Shown: positions 17,639 through 26,857, counted from the stretch's first letter. The stretch: DNA of 64,000 nt from Vallitalea maricola (GCF_036985595.1 NZ_BTPU01000035.1:62001-126000), one strand, 5' to 3'. Translations and numbers: made by a program. The notes: generated by a model not told the origin, from the letters alone.

Positions 17639-18127
17639 ATGAAGATTATAAATGAAAAAGGGAAACTATTTGGATTAATTAATATTATTGACTTGATAAC
17701 CATTTTTCTTATTATTGCATTAGTTCTAGGAGCATTTTACAAATTCAAGGGCAATGATATTAGTGTGCTAGGTTCCAATAAAACAAAAGAGATGGAATAT
17801 GTTGTTAGATTAATACCTAACTATGAATATTTCTTTGGACAATATAATATTGGAGATAAATTAGTTCAAGATAAAAGAGTTCTGGATGCAACTATAACTG
17901 ATATAAAAATTGAAGATTATTATAAAGCTGTAGAAGATGAAAATGGTGTAGTATCCATTCAGAAACATCCATTATATAAGCAGGCATTCATAACTATAAA
18001 AGCAACTGTATCTGATAAAGACCCTATTTTAAAATTGGGTGAACAAGAAATCAGGGTTGGATGTAGTAATTTTGTAAGAACTAAATTATGTGAGATGCCA
18101 GGATTTATCTATGAAGTTAAAAAATAA
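17639..18127 (+). CDS. DUF4330 family membrane-anchored protein (second of two)
   Basis: A 162-residue paralogue of the preceding gene. It shares the opening MKIINEKGKLFGLINIID, the single transmembrane helix (about 17-37) and the extracellular domain ending in GEQEIRVGCSNFVRTKLC, but sequence has diverged over the middle. AAGGGAG lies upstream of the ATG. The 179-base gap from the first copy is longer than other gaps in this operon. Function unknown; the context is export or polymerisation of a surface glycan. Confidence 0.72.
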   Translation: MKIINEKGKLFGLINIIDLITIFLIIALVLGAFYKFKGNDISVLGSNKTKEMEYVVRLIPNYEYFFGQYNIGDKLVQDKRVLDATITDIKIEDYYKAVEDENGVVSIQKHPLYKQAFITIKATVSDKDPILKLGEQEIRVGCSNFVRTKLCEMPGFIYEVKK

Positions 18128-18166
18128 TAACTTGACTTAGGGATATATAAGAGAGGAAAGAAAGCT

Positions 18167-18649
18167 ATGGATGTAATTAGAACTAGTTTATTTTATAGAA
18201 TTATTAAGTATGTTGATAGAATACATGAGTATAGTTTTTTCTATAAAACAAGGAAAAAGAAAAAAATTCATAGATCTACTAAATTTGAACATTCAATCTA
18301 TCATTATTCATTAGTATATAAACTATTGTGTGCTATAGGTAAACCTTTCAGTGCATTGTTTGGTTGTATCAATAAAGGTTGTAGAACCAGCTTTATAATA
18401 AATGCGATAGGTAAGTTGACTTATGATATGAAGAATAAAAAAATAAGAGTATTTAATCAATTCATGATAAGTTTTATTATTGGATATATAATAACTAATA
18501 TTGCTTTTAATATGTTTGCTGGCTATAAGCTAAAATACGTACTAGTATTTGCTGTATTAACAATAGCTGTTAATTTTATGGCTTATTTGATATGTAAATA
18601 TAAAGAAAATAGTTTGTTTATTTGTTTGTTTAACAAGATTATAGATTAA
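18167..18649 (+). CDS. Small membrane protein of unknown function
   Basis: A 160-residue basic protein. The first 100 residues are rich in Lys, Arg and Tyr (RKKKKIHRSTKFEHS), and two hydrophobic helices lie in the last 65 residues (about 98-118 and 124-143). I do not recognise a family. It sits 39 bases after the second DUF4330 gene and about 40 bases before the O-antigen-ligase gene, with GAGAGGAAAG upstream, so it is almost certainly translated as part of this operon. It might be an accessory subunit of the polymerase, but nothing in the sequence shows that. Confidence 0.55.
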   Translation: MDVIRTSLFYRIIKYVDRIHEYSFFYKTRKKKKIHRSTKFEHSIYHYSLVYKLLCAIGKPFSALFGCINKGCRTSFIINAIGKLTYDMKNKKIRVFNQFMISFIIGYIITNIAFNMFAGYKLKYVLVFAVLTIAVNFMAYLICKYKENSLFICLFNKIID

Positions 18650-18689
18650 GATTAATATGAAAATAAAAACAAGTTAGTTGGTGAACAAT

Positions 18690-20045
18690 GTGAAAAATAA
18701 AATAAATATATTGATTATAATAATTGGTTTAGCTATTGGTATGATAGGTGCAAAATTAGGCATTAGTATTGCTCTTGGTGCTACCATGATTGTAATATTA
18801 GCAGCTGCTATCATTCTAGATTATCAAAAAACGGTTATACTACTTGGAATATATGTTTTTATTGATTTTGCAGTAAGAAACGTAGCAGGTCTGGCTGTTT
18901 TTTCAAGTATATGGGATGAACTGATGTTTCTAGGTTTTATATGTATTTTTATCTATAAATTGATTCGTTATAGAAATAAAAGTGTTTATAAATCAACCCC
19001 TTTAGATTTTCCCATTGTTTTTTTTGTTTTAATTAGTATTCTCTTAGTATTTATCAACTCCCCTAATCTGGGAATTGCAATTGATGGATTAAGAGCGGTT
19101 GTACAGTATATGCTATGGTATTTCTTAGCTGTTCAATTACTTGATTCTACAAAAAGTATACTAAAAGTATATTGGGTATTAACTTCAGTAGGTACACTAC
19201 TAGGGTTACATGGTATATATCAATACCTAACAGGTGCTGAAATGTTGGGTAACTGGGTAGATAGTGCAGAAAACATAACTACTAGAGCTTATTCTATTAT
19301 AGGAAGTCCTAACATATTAGGTGCAGTATTTGTGCTATTTATTCCTATGAGTATAGCACTTTTAACTTCTGACTATAATAGATGGAGAAAATTTATTGCA
19401 TTTTGTATGGCAGTAGTTATGGCTGGAGGATTATTTGCAACTATATCAAGAGGAGCATGGATATCTGCTGCTTTCGGTATTGGTATATTTATACTATATA
19501 AAAATAAAAAATTGATATTGCCATTTATATTATGTGGATGCATAGCTGTACTTATGATTCCTTCTGTGTCCAATAGATTAAGTTATATGTTTACAGATGA
19601 ATATAGAGCGAAAGCAGCCAAAGGTGGTAGAATATATAGATGGGAAGAAGGAATTGAAGCTTGGAGTGAAGGTAATAAAGTTATTGGTTTAGGCTTAGGA
19701 AGATATGGAGGAGCTGTTGCAACTAATAATGATTTATCTCCGTTCTATATGGATAATTACTATCTTAAGACTTTAGCTGAGATGGGTATATTAGGTCTAG
19801 TATCATTTATTTTGCTCCTAATATGTGTGGTTAAATGGTGTACCACAGCAGTCATAGAAGAACCTAATAGAAGGAAAAAAGACCTGATGATGGGATTATT
19901 TGCAGGAGCGCTGGGTATATTAGCGCAGAATGCAGTAGAAAATATATTTGAAGTTCCTATGATGGTTACCTATTTTTGGCTTTGTATAGGAATGATAATG
20001 GCACTTAAGATGGATAAAAATGTATATAGCATAAGAGATAATTAA
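18690..20045 (+). CDS. O-antigen ligase / Wzy-type polymerase family membrane protein
   Basis: An integral membrane protein of about 451 residues with roughly ten to twelve hydrophobic helices and one large extracellular loop. The Wzy_C/WaaL-like core includes TTRAYSIIGSPNILGAVFVLF, ATISRGAWISAAFGI and the loop segment GLGLGRYGG, in which conserved arginines bind the glycan pyrophosphate. Such proteins polymerise lipid-linked repeat units or ligate them to an acceptor. The start is ambiguous: TTG 18678, GTG 18681 and GTG 18690 are all in frame; 18690 has a weak GGTG site upstream and gives the cleanest N-terminus. Confidence 0.82.
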   Translation: MKNKINILIIIIGLAIGMIGAKLGISIALGATMIVILAAAIILDYQKTVILLGIYVFIDFAVRNVAGLAVFSSIWDELMFLGFICIFIYKLIRYRNKSVYKSTPLDFPIVFFVLISILLVFINSPNLGIAIDGLRAVVQYMLWYFLAVQLLDSTKSILKVYWVLTSVGTLLGLHGIYQYLTGAEMLGNWVDSAENITTRAYSIIGSPNILGAVFVLFIPMSIALLTSDYNRWRKFIAFCMAVVMAGGLFATISRGAWISAAFGIGIFILYKNKKLILPFILCGCIAVLMIPSVSNRLSYMFTDEYRAKAAKGGRIYRWEEGIEAWSEGNKVIGLGLGRYGGAVATNNDLSPFYMDNYYLKTLAEMGILGLVSFILLLICVVKWCTTAVIEEPNRRKKDLMMGLFAGALGILAQNAVENIFEVPMMVTYFWLCIGMIMALKMDKNVYSIRDN

Positions 20046-20092
20046 TGAAATAAAAAGTTTCTAGCGTTTATTTCAAAGGAATGGGTGTTTAC

Positions 20093-21178
20093 ATGATTAA
20101 TATTGTAATCTCTGGATATATTGGTTATAGTAATTGTGGTGATGATGCAATACTATCAGCTATATGTGAAGGAATTAGAGAATTAAATATTGAGGCTAAC
20201 ATTACAGCTTTGTCTAAGAATCCTGTAATTACTATGAAAGATAATAATATAAAATCAATATATAGGTTTGATTGGAAAGAAGTTAATAGAACTATAAAGA
20301 GTGCAGATATTATAATAAGTGGCGGGGGCAGCCTGCTGCAAGATACAACAAGTACAAGATCACTGCTGTATTATCTAGGAATAATAAAATTAGCTAAAAT
20401 ATATAACAAAAAAGTTATGCTTTATGCTAATGGAATTGGACCCATTTATAAAAAAATGAATAGAATGATGACAAAATACATAGTTAATAAGGTGGATATA
20501 ATAACTCTTAGAGACGAATTGTCAAAGAAAGATCTAGAGAGTATGAAAGTAACAAAGCCTAGAATACATGTTACGGCAGATCCAGTATTTTCTATGAATG
20601 TAAAGAAAAATGGCTACAGGGAGCTTTTAGCAGATAATGGGATTCCACTTGATAAACCACTTGTTGGTATTTTGTTTCGAGAATGGAAGAATATTAGATA
20701 TGAAAAGATAATTGCAGAAGTATGTGATAAACTTGTAGAAGAAAAAGACGTAAATATAGTTTTTGTTCCAATGGAATACAAAGAAGATATAGGTGTCAGT
20801 AAACACATTTCTAATAATATGAAGAACAAATCTTATGTACTTGATAAAGACTTGGACTCATCATCTATCATAGGAGTTATAGGTGAAATGCATATGATAT
20901 TAAGTATGAGACTTCATGCTTTATTATTTGCTGCATTAAGCAGTATACCTATGGTTGGATTTGTATATGACCCAAAAGTAAGTTGTTATCTAGAACTAAT
21001 GGATATGCCTTCAGCAGGTGATGTTAAGGAACTAGATATAACATCAATTAATAATATTGTTAATGATGTTTATAATAATTATGACAAGTATGTTGAAAAG
21101 CTAAATGAAATAAAGGTTGAGATGAAAAAGAAATCAGAGCTCAACAATAAATATCTTTTGGATTTGATAAATGAATAA
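20093..21178 (+). CDS. csaB: Polysaccharide pyruvyl transferase CsaB
   Basis: About 361 residues. The opening MINIVISGYIGYSNCGDDAIL and later SGGGSLLQD, YANGIGPI, ADPVFSM and MRLHALLFAAL match CsaB, which adds pyruvate from phosphoenolpyruvate as a ketal to ManNAc in secondary cell-wall polysaccharide. In Bacillus this modification is what SLH-domain proteins bind, so its presence predicts an S-layer or SLH-anchored surface proteins. The ATG at 20093 is preferred over 20081, because the AAAGGA site abuts 20081 and CsaB proteins normally begin at this strand. It lies in the operon between the polymerase and the TagA-like gene. Confidence 0.9.
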   Translation: MINIVISGYIGYSNCGDDAILSAICEGIRELNIEANITALSKNPVITMKDNNIKSIYRFDWKEVNRTIKSADIIISGGGSLLQDTTSTRSLLYYLGIIKLAKIYNKKVMLYANGIGPIYKKMNRMMTKYIVNKVDIITLRDELSKKDLESMKVTKPRIHVTADPVFSMNVKKNGYRELLADNGIPLDKPLVGILFREWKNIRYEKIIAEVCDKLVEEKDVNIVFVPMEYKEDIGVSKHISNNMKNKSYVLDKDLDSSSIIGVIGEMHMILSMRLHALLFAALSSIPMVGFVYDPKVSCYLELMDMPSAGDVKELDITSINNIVNDVYNNYDKYVEKLNEIKVEMKKKSELNNKYLLDLINE

Positions 21179-21208
21179 AATAAAAAATGAAAGGATTAAT
21201 ATTAATAG

Positions 21209-21934
21209 ATGAAAGTTGATATTTTAGGAGTTAAAATAGATGATTTAACTATGAACAAAGCCGTTAAAAAGGTTACCCAATATACCATGAGCGAGAAAAA
21301 ATATAAAATCTATACTCCTAATCCTGAATTTGTTATGACAGCAAATGAAGATGAAGAGTTTAGAAGTATTCTTAATGAAGGTGATCTGGTGATTCCTGAT
21401 GGAATAGGTATTGTTATTGCTTCTAAAATAATGAAAAAGAGTATAACAGAACGTGTTGCGGGATATGACCTTCTTCAAAACGTTTTTAATGAGATTAAAG
21501 GTACTGATAAAACTGTATATTTTTTTGGAGCAGCAAAAGGTGTAGCATTACAGGCTGCGGAGAAAATGAAAGAAGTACATGAAGGTTTGAATATCATAGG
21601 TATCCATGATGGATATTTTGATGAAGAAGAAGAGAAAAGAATCATAGAAGAAATTAATTCTCTCAAACCAGATATATTATTAGTAGGTCTAGGTGCTCCA
21701 AAACAAGAAAAATGGATAAACCAAAACATTGATAACTTAAATGTAAAAGTTGCCATAGGTGTTGGTGGTAGTTTTGATGGTATGGCAGGAATAGTAAAAA
21801 GAGCTCCTAAAATATATCAAAAATTAGGTATAGAATGGTTTTATAGACTTATAAAACAACCAACCAGAATTAAAAGGATGATAAAATTACCTATGTTTTT
21901 AATAAAAGTTATTATATACAGGAAACATCCATAA
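21209..21934 (+). CDS. tagA: WecG/TagA/CpsF family N-acetylmannosaminyl-type glycosyltransferase
   Basis: A 241-residue GT26 enzyme. It shows YTPNPEFVMTANED, the DGIGIVIASK segment, AGYDLLQNVF, FFGAAKGVALQAA and the hallmark VGLGAPKQEKWI, followed by GVGGSFDGMAG. TagA transfers ManNAc from UDP-ManNAc to undecaprenyl-PP-GlcNAc, giving the ManNAc-GlcNAc linkage unit. This fits directly with the UDP-ManNAc dehydrogenase and CsaB in the same operon. It starts 30 bases after csaB and looks like the last gene of the operon. Confidence 0.88.
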   Translation: MKVDILGVKIDDLTMNKAVKKVTQYTMSEKKYKIYTPNPEFVMTANEDEEFRSILNEGDLVIPDGIGIVIASKIMKKSITERVAGYDLLQNVFNEIKGTDKTVYFFGAAKGVALQAAEKMKEVHEGLNIIGIHDGYFDEEEEKRIIEEINSLKPDILLVGLGAPKQEKWINQNIDNLNVKVAIGVGGSFDGMAGIVKRAPKIYQKLGIEWFYRLIKQPTRIKRMIKLPMFLIKVIIYRKHP

Positions 21935-22012
21935 ATACATACACAAGATATGATGATAATTATATTTGATGTTCATCATATCTGAAATTTATGTAACAAA
22001 AGGAGAAAAATT

Positions 22013-22882
22013 ATGGAATTCACAAGTAAGCGAAAACCTATTATAGATTATTTTATAATAATTGTAGGAGTAACATTATTAGCAGCGGGATTAAATATGT
22101 TTTTTATCCCTTTGGATCTTGTAACAGGTGGAGTTACTGGTTTGGCTATAATTATTAAAAAGTTAACTGAGAATATAGTTCCAGGTGGGGTTGAACCTTG
22201 GATTACTAATATTGTCATAAATATTCCTTTATTTTTAACAGCGGTACTTATTAAAGGTAAAAATTTTGGTGGTAGAAGTTTGTTTTCTACTATGTTTTTA
22301 TCATTAGCTTTAATCTATACATCTTACTTACCTCCAGCTACTAATGATATGCTGCTTGGAAGTGTGTTTGGGGGAGTTATTTCTGGAGCTGGTCTGGGAT
22401 TGGTTTTTTCAGCTTATTCAACTACAGGCGGAACAGATTTGGCTGCTAGTATAATACAACACTATATAAAACATATATCAGTAGCTCAATTAATGCTTAT
22501 GTTAGATGCAATCATTATTATATCAGGATATTTTATCTTTGGAATTGAAAAAGCTATGTACGCTTTAGTAGCAGTATTTATTTCTGCTAAGATTATTGAT
22601 GCAATTTTGGAAGGTATTCATTTTTCAAAAGCGGCATTTATCATATCTGACCATAACGATGAGATATCAAAAGAAATAATGCAGAGACTAGATAGAGGGG
22701 CAACAGGTTTACAAGGGAGTGGTAAATTTTCTAAGAAGAGCAAAGAAGTACTTCTTTGCGTTGTTTCAAAAAAGGAAATTGTCAAATTAAAAGAGATTGT
22801 AAGAGAGTATGATAAATTTGCATTCGTTATTGTAACAGATGTAAAAGAAGTTGTAGGTGAAGGCTTCATAGAGTACAAGTAA
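22013..22882 (+). CDS. YitT family membrane protein (DUF161 plus DUF2179)
   Basis: A 289-residue protein with five to six transmembrane helices in the first 200 residues and a cytosolic C-terminal DUF2179 domain (ATGLQGSGKFSKKSKEVLLCV onward, ending FVIVTDVKEVVGEGF). The N-terminal motif GLNMFFIPLDLVTGGVTGLA and STTGGTDLAA are typical of YitT proteins, which are abundant in Firmicutes and of unknown transport function. It is 78 bases from tagA, with AAAGGAG upstream, and may be transcribed independently. Confidence 0.88.
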   Translation: MEFTSKRKPIIDYFIIIVGVTLLAAGLNMFFIPLDLVTGGVTGLAIIIKKLTENIVPGGVEPWITNIVINIPLFLTAVLIKGKNFGGRSLFSTMFLSLALIYTSYLPPATNDMLLGSVFGGVISGAGLGLVFSAYSTTGGTDLAASIIQHYIKHISVAQLMLMLDAIIIISGYFIFGIEKAMYALVAVFISAKIIDAILEGIHFSKAAFIISDHNDEISKEIMQRLDRGATGLQGSGKFSKKSKEVLLCVVSKKEIVKLKEIVREYDKFAFVIVTDVKEVVGEGFIEYK

Positions 22883-23386
22883 TTTAGTTTGCACCCTAGA
22901 GAATTACCGTGTTTCATGACTTTTATTATTAAAATTTTTAACTAAAAAAATATATAAAAAAAAGAAATAGTTTTATCTATATTTACTTATCACAATATCT
23001 GTATAGATAAGTTTACTAATAAATAAATTATATATAATGCAAAATTATTAAATCGGAACTAATAGGTTACAATAATTGTTAAGCTTATTTTTGCAAGTGT
23101 GACATAATTTATTCTTTTTTTTAGGTAAAACATACTAGAAACTGAGTAGTCTATCATTATTAGGTATTAAGAAATTAGTCATTATATATAGATTAATAAC
23201 TTATAAAATAGATATTATAGATATAAGTATTAATTAGAATCAGCAATATACAAATTAAACAAAATGAAAACGGCTAATTTGTTTAATTAACCTATGGTAT
23301 TAGCCCGTGAAATATAGTATATTATCATACGTAGATACATACAGAGCCGGAAAATTACAAAAATATCCTAAGGGGGCTAATTTATT
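22883..23386. other. Intergenic region upstream of the sugar-ABC ATPase gene
   Basis: About 500 AT-rich bases without a gene. The only clear structure is an 11-base perfect inverted repeat (AATTAAACAAA at 23253-23263 with TTTGTTTAATT at 23278-23288). AAGGGGG stands about 10 bases before the ATPase start. I see no reliable promoter or riboswitch. Confidence 0.5.
23253..23288. repeat. Inverted repeat in the leader of the sugar-ABC ATPase gene
   Basis: AATTAAACAAA and TTTGTTTAATT pair perfectly around a 14-base loop containing AAAACGGCT, about 100 bases before the start codon. It could be a repressor operator; it has no T-run and is not a typical terminator. Confidence 0.35.
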
Positions 23387-24499
23387 ATGGCAAGCTTATC
23401 ATTAAAAAATATTAAAAAAGTATATGCTCAAGGAGTTACAGCTGTACAAGATTTTAATCTTGAAATCGCTGATAAAGAATTTATTATCTTTGTAGGACCA
23501 TCAGGTTGTGGTAAATCAACTACACTTCGTATGATTGCTGGACTTGAAGAAATCACAGAAGGTGAATTATACATTGGTGATAAATTAGTAAATGATGTTG
23601 AACCAAAAGACAGAGATATCGCAATGGTATTCCAAAACTATGCGTTATATCCTCATATGACTGTTTATGATAACATGGCATTTGGTCTTAAGCTTAGAAA
23701 AACTCCTAAGGCAGAAATCCAAAAAAGAGTTACAGAAGCTGCTAGAATATTAGATATAGAGCATTTATTAGATCGTAAACCAAAAGCATTATCAGGTGGA
23801 CAAAGACAACGTGTTGCTATGGGTCGTGCTATTGTTCGTGAGCCAAAAGTATTCTTAATGGACGAACCTCTTTCAAACTTAGATGCTAAACTTAGAGTTC
23901 AAATGAGACTTGAAATTTCTAAATTACATCAAAGATTACAAACAACAATTATCTATGTTACTCATGACCAGGTTGAGGCGATGACATTAGGTACTCGTAT
24001 CGTTGTTATGAAAGATGGTATTGTACAACAAGTTGATACACCAACTAACTTATATGAAAGACCACAAAACTTATTCGTAGCTGGATTCATCGGTTCACCA
24101 CAAATGAACTTTGTTGATTGTAAAGTAGCTAAGAATGGTAATGGTGTAGATTTAATTTTTGAATCAAATAAAATTACTTTACCAGAAGGTAAAGCTAAAA
24201 TATTAGTTGATGGTGGATACATTGGAAAAGAAGTTGTTATGGGTATTCGTCCACAAGATATTCATGATAGCCAAATCTTCATTGAGTCATCACCTAAGAG
24301 CATAGTTATGGCTAATGTAAACGTAACAGAGATGTTAGGTTCTGAAACATTCTTATATGTTGTTGTTGATGGTTATGATATGACAGCACGTGTAGATCCA
24401 AGATCAAAAGCTAAACCAGGCGATAAAGTTGAATTAGCTATTGACCTAAATAGAATTCATGTTTTCGATAAAGAAACAGAAAAAACTATTACTAACTAA
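23387..24499 (+). CDS. ugpC: Sugar ABC transporter ATP-binding protein (MsmX/UgpC type)
   Basis: A 370-residue ATPase of the CUT1 carbohydrate-importer class. Walker A is GPSGCGKST, the signature is LSGGQRQR and Walker B is VFLMDEPLSNLD; the C-terminal third is the regulatory TOBE/OB-fold region (from about residue 240). In Firmicutes one such multitask ATPase (MsmX) powers many sugar importers whose operons lack their own ATPase. It stands alone here, with its own terminator, as expected for a shared subunit. The transporter at 51035-54160 in this window has two permeases and a binding protein but no ATPase, so it is a plausible client. Codon use looks biased to highly expressed genes. Confidence 0.93.
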   Translation: MASLSLKNIKKVYAQGVTAVQDFNLEIADKEFIIFVGPSGCGKSTTLRMIAGLEEITEGELYIGDKLVNDVEPKDRDIAMVFQNYALYPHMTVYDNMAFGLKLRKTPKAEIQKRVTEAARILDIEHLLDRKPKALSGGQRQRVAMGRAIVREPKVFLMDEPLSNLDAKLRVQMRLEISKLHQRLQTTIIYVTHDQVEAMTLGTRIVVMKDGIVQQVDTPTNLYERPQNLFVAGFIGSPQMNFVDCKVAKNGNGVDLIFESNKITLPEGKAKILVDGGYIGKEVVMGIRPQDIHDSQIFIESSPKSIVMANVNVTEMLGSETFLYVVVDGYDMTARVDPRSKAKPGDKVELAIDLNRIHVFDKETEKTITN

Positions 24500-24550
24500 G
24501 AGTAGTAATTGATGATAAGATTATTAACATGAGTATATGTTAAATATATT

Positions 24551-24590
24551 AAAGGGAATGTAAAATGTTACATTCCCTTTTAATTAGCTT
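24551..24590 (+). terminator. Strong intrinsic terminator after the sugar-ABC ATPase gene
   Basis: AAAGGGAATGTAA (24551-24563) pairs perfectly with TTACATTCCCTTT (24568-24580) around AATG, followed by TTAATTAGCTTTTT. Confidence 0.9.
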
Positions 24591-24765
24591 TTTAGAAGAA
24601 GATACCAGTTATTTTGGTTATAATTGTTACAAGGTTATTTAGTAATTGTTACTTATCGTTACCACAATATAACTAATAACATATCGTTAAAAATGAAAAA
24701 AATATAAAAAATTGTATATTCGTTATTAAAAATTAATAAGATTTATGAACTTTTTGTAAATGATT

Positions 24766-24808
24766 AAGAGGAAATACACAAAATTACGTATTCCCTCTTT
24801 TATTTTTG
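24766..24808 (+). terminator. Second intrinsic terminator, separate from the first
   Basis: AAGAGGAAATAC (24766-24777) pairs with GTATTCCCTCTT (24788-24799) with one mismatch, followed by TTATTTTTG. About 185 bases without a gene separate it from the previous terminator, so it may end a small untranslated transcript. Nothing else was recognised in the 438-base gap apart from the promoter at its end. Confidence 0.7.
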
Positions 24809-24833
24809 TAGATTTTGCTATAAAATATATAAT
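24806..24833 (+). promoter_or_regulatory. Promoter for the CdaR-type regulator
   Basis: TTGTAG (24806-24811) and TATAAT (24828-24833) are separated by 16 bases. The -35 box overlaps the T-run of the preceding terminator. The gene starts about 105 bases downstream. Confidence 0.5.
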
Positions 24834-24937
24834 AAGGGAAATAGTAAAGCCTAAAATTGGAAATAATTCTAATAACAAATATTTTATTCACTTATATAAT
24901 ATGCTTTTCAATACTAAATAATAAGGGAGAGAAATAA

Positions 24938-26029
24938 ATGATATCAAACCAAATTATTCAAAACACCATTGAAGGACTTAAAACAATAACACGTATTGAT
25001 ATAAGTGTTATAGATCCAGATGGGAAGATACTAGCGACAACTGAAGAAGGTAGATTAGAAGAATACAATTTTGCAGTTCCAGATTTCGTAAGGTCACAAG
25101 CAGAAAGTCAATTAGTTCTAGGGTATCACTTTTTTAAAGTATATGACGATCATAATGTAGAATATGTAGTTTCTGCAAAAGGTGAAACTGATGATGTCTA
25201 TAAAATAGGTAAGATAGCATCTTTCCAAATACAGAATCTATTAGTAGCTTATAAAGAAAGATTTGACAAAGATAATTTTATCAAGAACTTACTACTTGAT
25301 AACCTATTACTTGTTGATATATATAATAGGGCTAAGAAACTTCATATTGAGACAGATGTCAGAAGAGTGACTTTTTTAGTAGAGACTAAATCTGAAAAAG
25401 ATAGTAATGCACTTGAAATAGTAAGAAGTATATTCCCATTAAAAACTAAAGATTTTATTACTGCTGTTGATGAAAAAAATATTATTATTGTAAAAGAATT
25501 AGATGAAAACGATACTAATGAAGATATCAATAAAATTGCAAAAATGATTGTGGATACTCTTAATACAGAAGCTATGAGTAGTGTTTATGTAGCTATGGGT
25601 ACAGTAGTAAATGACATTAAAGATGTTTCGCGTTCTTATAAAGAAGCTAAAATGGCTTTAGAAGTGGGTAAAATATTCTATGTGGACAAGTATATCATAG
25701 GCTACAATAATTTAGGGATCGGAAGAATCATATATCAATTACCATTACCTCTTTGCCAAATGTTCATAAAAGAAATATTCCATGGAAAATCACCTGATGA
25801 TTTTGATAAGGAAACTATTACTACAATAAATAAATTCTTCGAAAATAGTTTGAATGTATCAGAAACATCAAGACAGTTATATATCCATAGGAATACTCTT
25901 GTGTATAGATTAGATAAACTACAAAAGAATACAGGTCTTGACTTACGTATTTTTGAAGATGCCATTACGTTCAAAATAGCATTGATGGTTGTTAAGTATA
26001 TGAAATTTATAAGTGAATCTGAATATTAA
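24938..26029 (+). CDS. CdaR family (sugar diacid-type) transcriptional regulator
   Basis: A 363-residue regulator. The N-terminal 130 residues match the putative sugar-diacid recognition domain (TITRIDISVIDPDGKILATT), a GGDEF-like middle region follows, and the C-terminus is a PucR/CdaR-type helix-turn-helix (FFENSLNVSETSRQLYIHRN then LVYRLDKLQKNTG, about residues 295-330). Such proteins activate carbon-source genes in Gram-negative bacteria; in clostridia their targets are mostly unknown. It has its own promoter and terminator and so is monocistronic. Its location next to the multitask sugar ATPase suggests control of sugar uptake, but this is inference. Confidence 0.85.
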   Translation: MISNQIIQNTIEGLKTITRIDISVIDPDGKILATTEEGRLEEYNFAVPDFVRSQAESQLVLGYHFFKVYDDHNVEYVVSAKGETDDVYKIGKIASFQIQNLLVAYKERFDKDNFIKNLLLDNLLLVDIYNRAKKLHIETDVRRVTFLVETKSEKDSNALEIVRSIFPLKTKDFITAVDEKNIIIVKELDENDTNEDINKIAKMIVDTLNTEAMSSVYVAMGTVVNDIKDVSRSYKEAKMALEVGKIFYVDKYIIGYNNLGIGRIIYQLPLPLCQMFIKEIFHGKSPDDFDKETITTINKFFENSLNVSETSRQLYIHRNTLVYRLDKLQKNTGLDLRIFEDAITFKIALMVVKYMKFISESEY

Positions 26030-26060
26030 ACATAAATGTATACGTGTAAAAGATGATAAA

Positions 26061-26096
26061 GCAATTGTAGTTATCTACAATTGCCTAAGTTTTTTA
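26061..26096 (+). terminator. Intrinsic terminator after the CdaR-type gene
   Basis: GCAATTGTAG (26061-26070) pairs perfectly with CTACAATTGC (26075-26084) around TTAT, followed by CTAAGTTTTTTATC. Confidence 0.88.
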
Positions 26097-26170
26097 TCCT
26101 GTAGTAAAGTTTATTTACATATGAGTCGTAGTAAAATAATAATTTGTTTTTGTAGTTAGGAGGATAATAG

Positions 26171-26857
26171 TTGATACGTCTTGAAAACATTACAAAGATA
26201 TATTCCAATGGAGTATGTGCTTTGAATAATGTATCATTGGGAATAGAAAAAGGAGAATTCGTTTTTATAGTAGGTAATAGTGGTTCTGGAAAAACTACAT
26301 TAATAAAATTATTAATGAAGGAACTAGATTCTACTGAAGGCAAAATATTTGTTGATGACAAGGATATAACAAGATTAAAAAGACGTTATGTTTCAACATT
26401 AAGAAGAAATATTGGAGTTGTATTCCAAGATTTTAGATTACTTGATAAGATGACTGTATATGATAATGTTGCTTTTGCACTTAAGGTAACAGAGGCATCA
26501 AATAAAAAAATAAGAAGAAGTGTGCCTATGGTATTATCAATGGTGGGGCTTTCCAAGAAGGCAAAAATGTACCCAACAGAGATTTCAGGTGGGGAAAAAC
26601 AAAGAACAGCGTTAGCTAGAGCAATTGTTAATAATCCCCCGATTCTAGTAGCAGATGAACCTACAGGAAATCTTGACCCAAATAATTCATGGGAAATAAT
26701 GAAATTACTAACAGAAATTAATATGAGGGGTACCACAGTAGTTGTTGTAACTCACGATAAAGAGATGGTTAATGCAATGAAAAAACGAGTTGTTACCCTT
26801 AATAATGGCTGTATTGTAAGAGATGTGCAAAGGGGAGACTACGGGGATGAAGCTTAG
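26171..26857 (+). CDS. ftsE: Cell division ATP-binding protein FtsE
   Basis: A 228-residue ABC ATPase. Walker A is GNSGSGKTT, the signature is ISGGEKQR and Walker B is ILVADEPTGNLD, with FtsE-type features such as VFQDFRLLDKMTVYDNVAFAL. With FtsX it forms a membrane complex that uses ATP to switch on extracellular peptidoglycan hydrolases at division or elongation sites. The start is TTG at 26171, 8 bases after TTAGGAGG (26155-26162). It overlaps ftsX by 11 bases, implying translational coupling. Confidence 0.96.
   Translation: MIRLENITKIYSNGVCALNNVSLGIEKGEFVFIVGNSGSGKTTLIKLLMKELDSTEGKIFVDDKDITRLKRRYVSTLRRNIGVVFQDFRLLDKMTVYDNVAFALKVTEASNKKIRRSVPMVLSMVGLSKKAKMYPTEISGGEKQRTALARAIVNNPPILVADEPTGNLDPNNSWEIMKLLTEINMRGTTVVVVTHDKEMVNAMKKRVVTLNNGCIVRDVQRGDYGDEA

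Noticed and set aside
23265..23278. Catabolite-repression (cre) site within the ATPase leader
   Set aside because: TGAAAACGGCTAAT fits only the left half of the cre consensus; the right half does not match.
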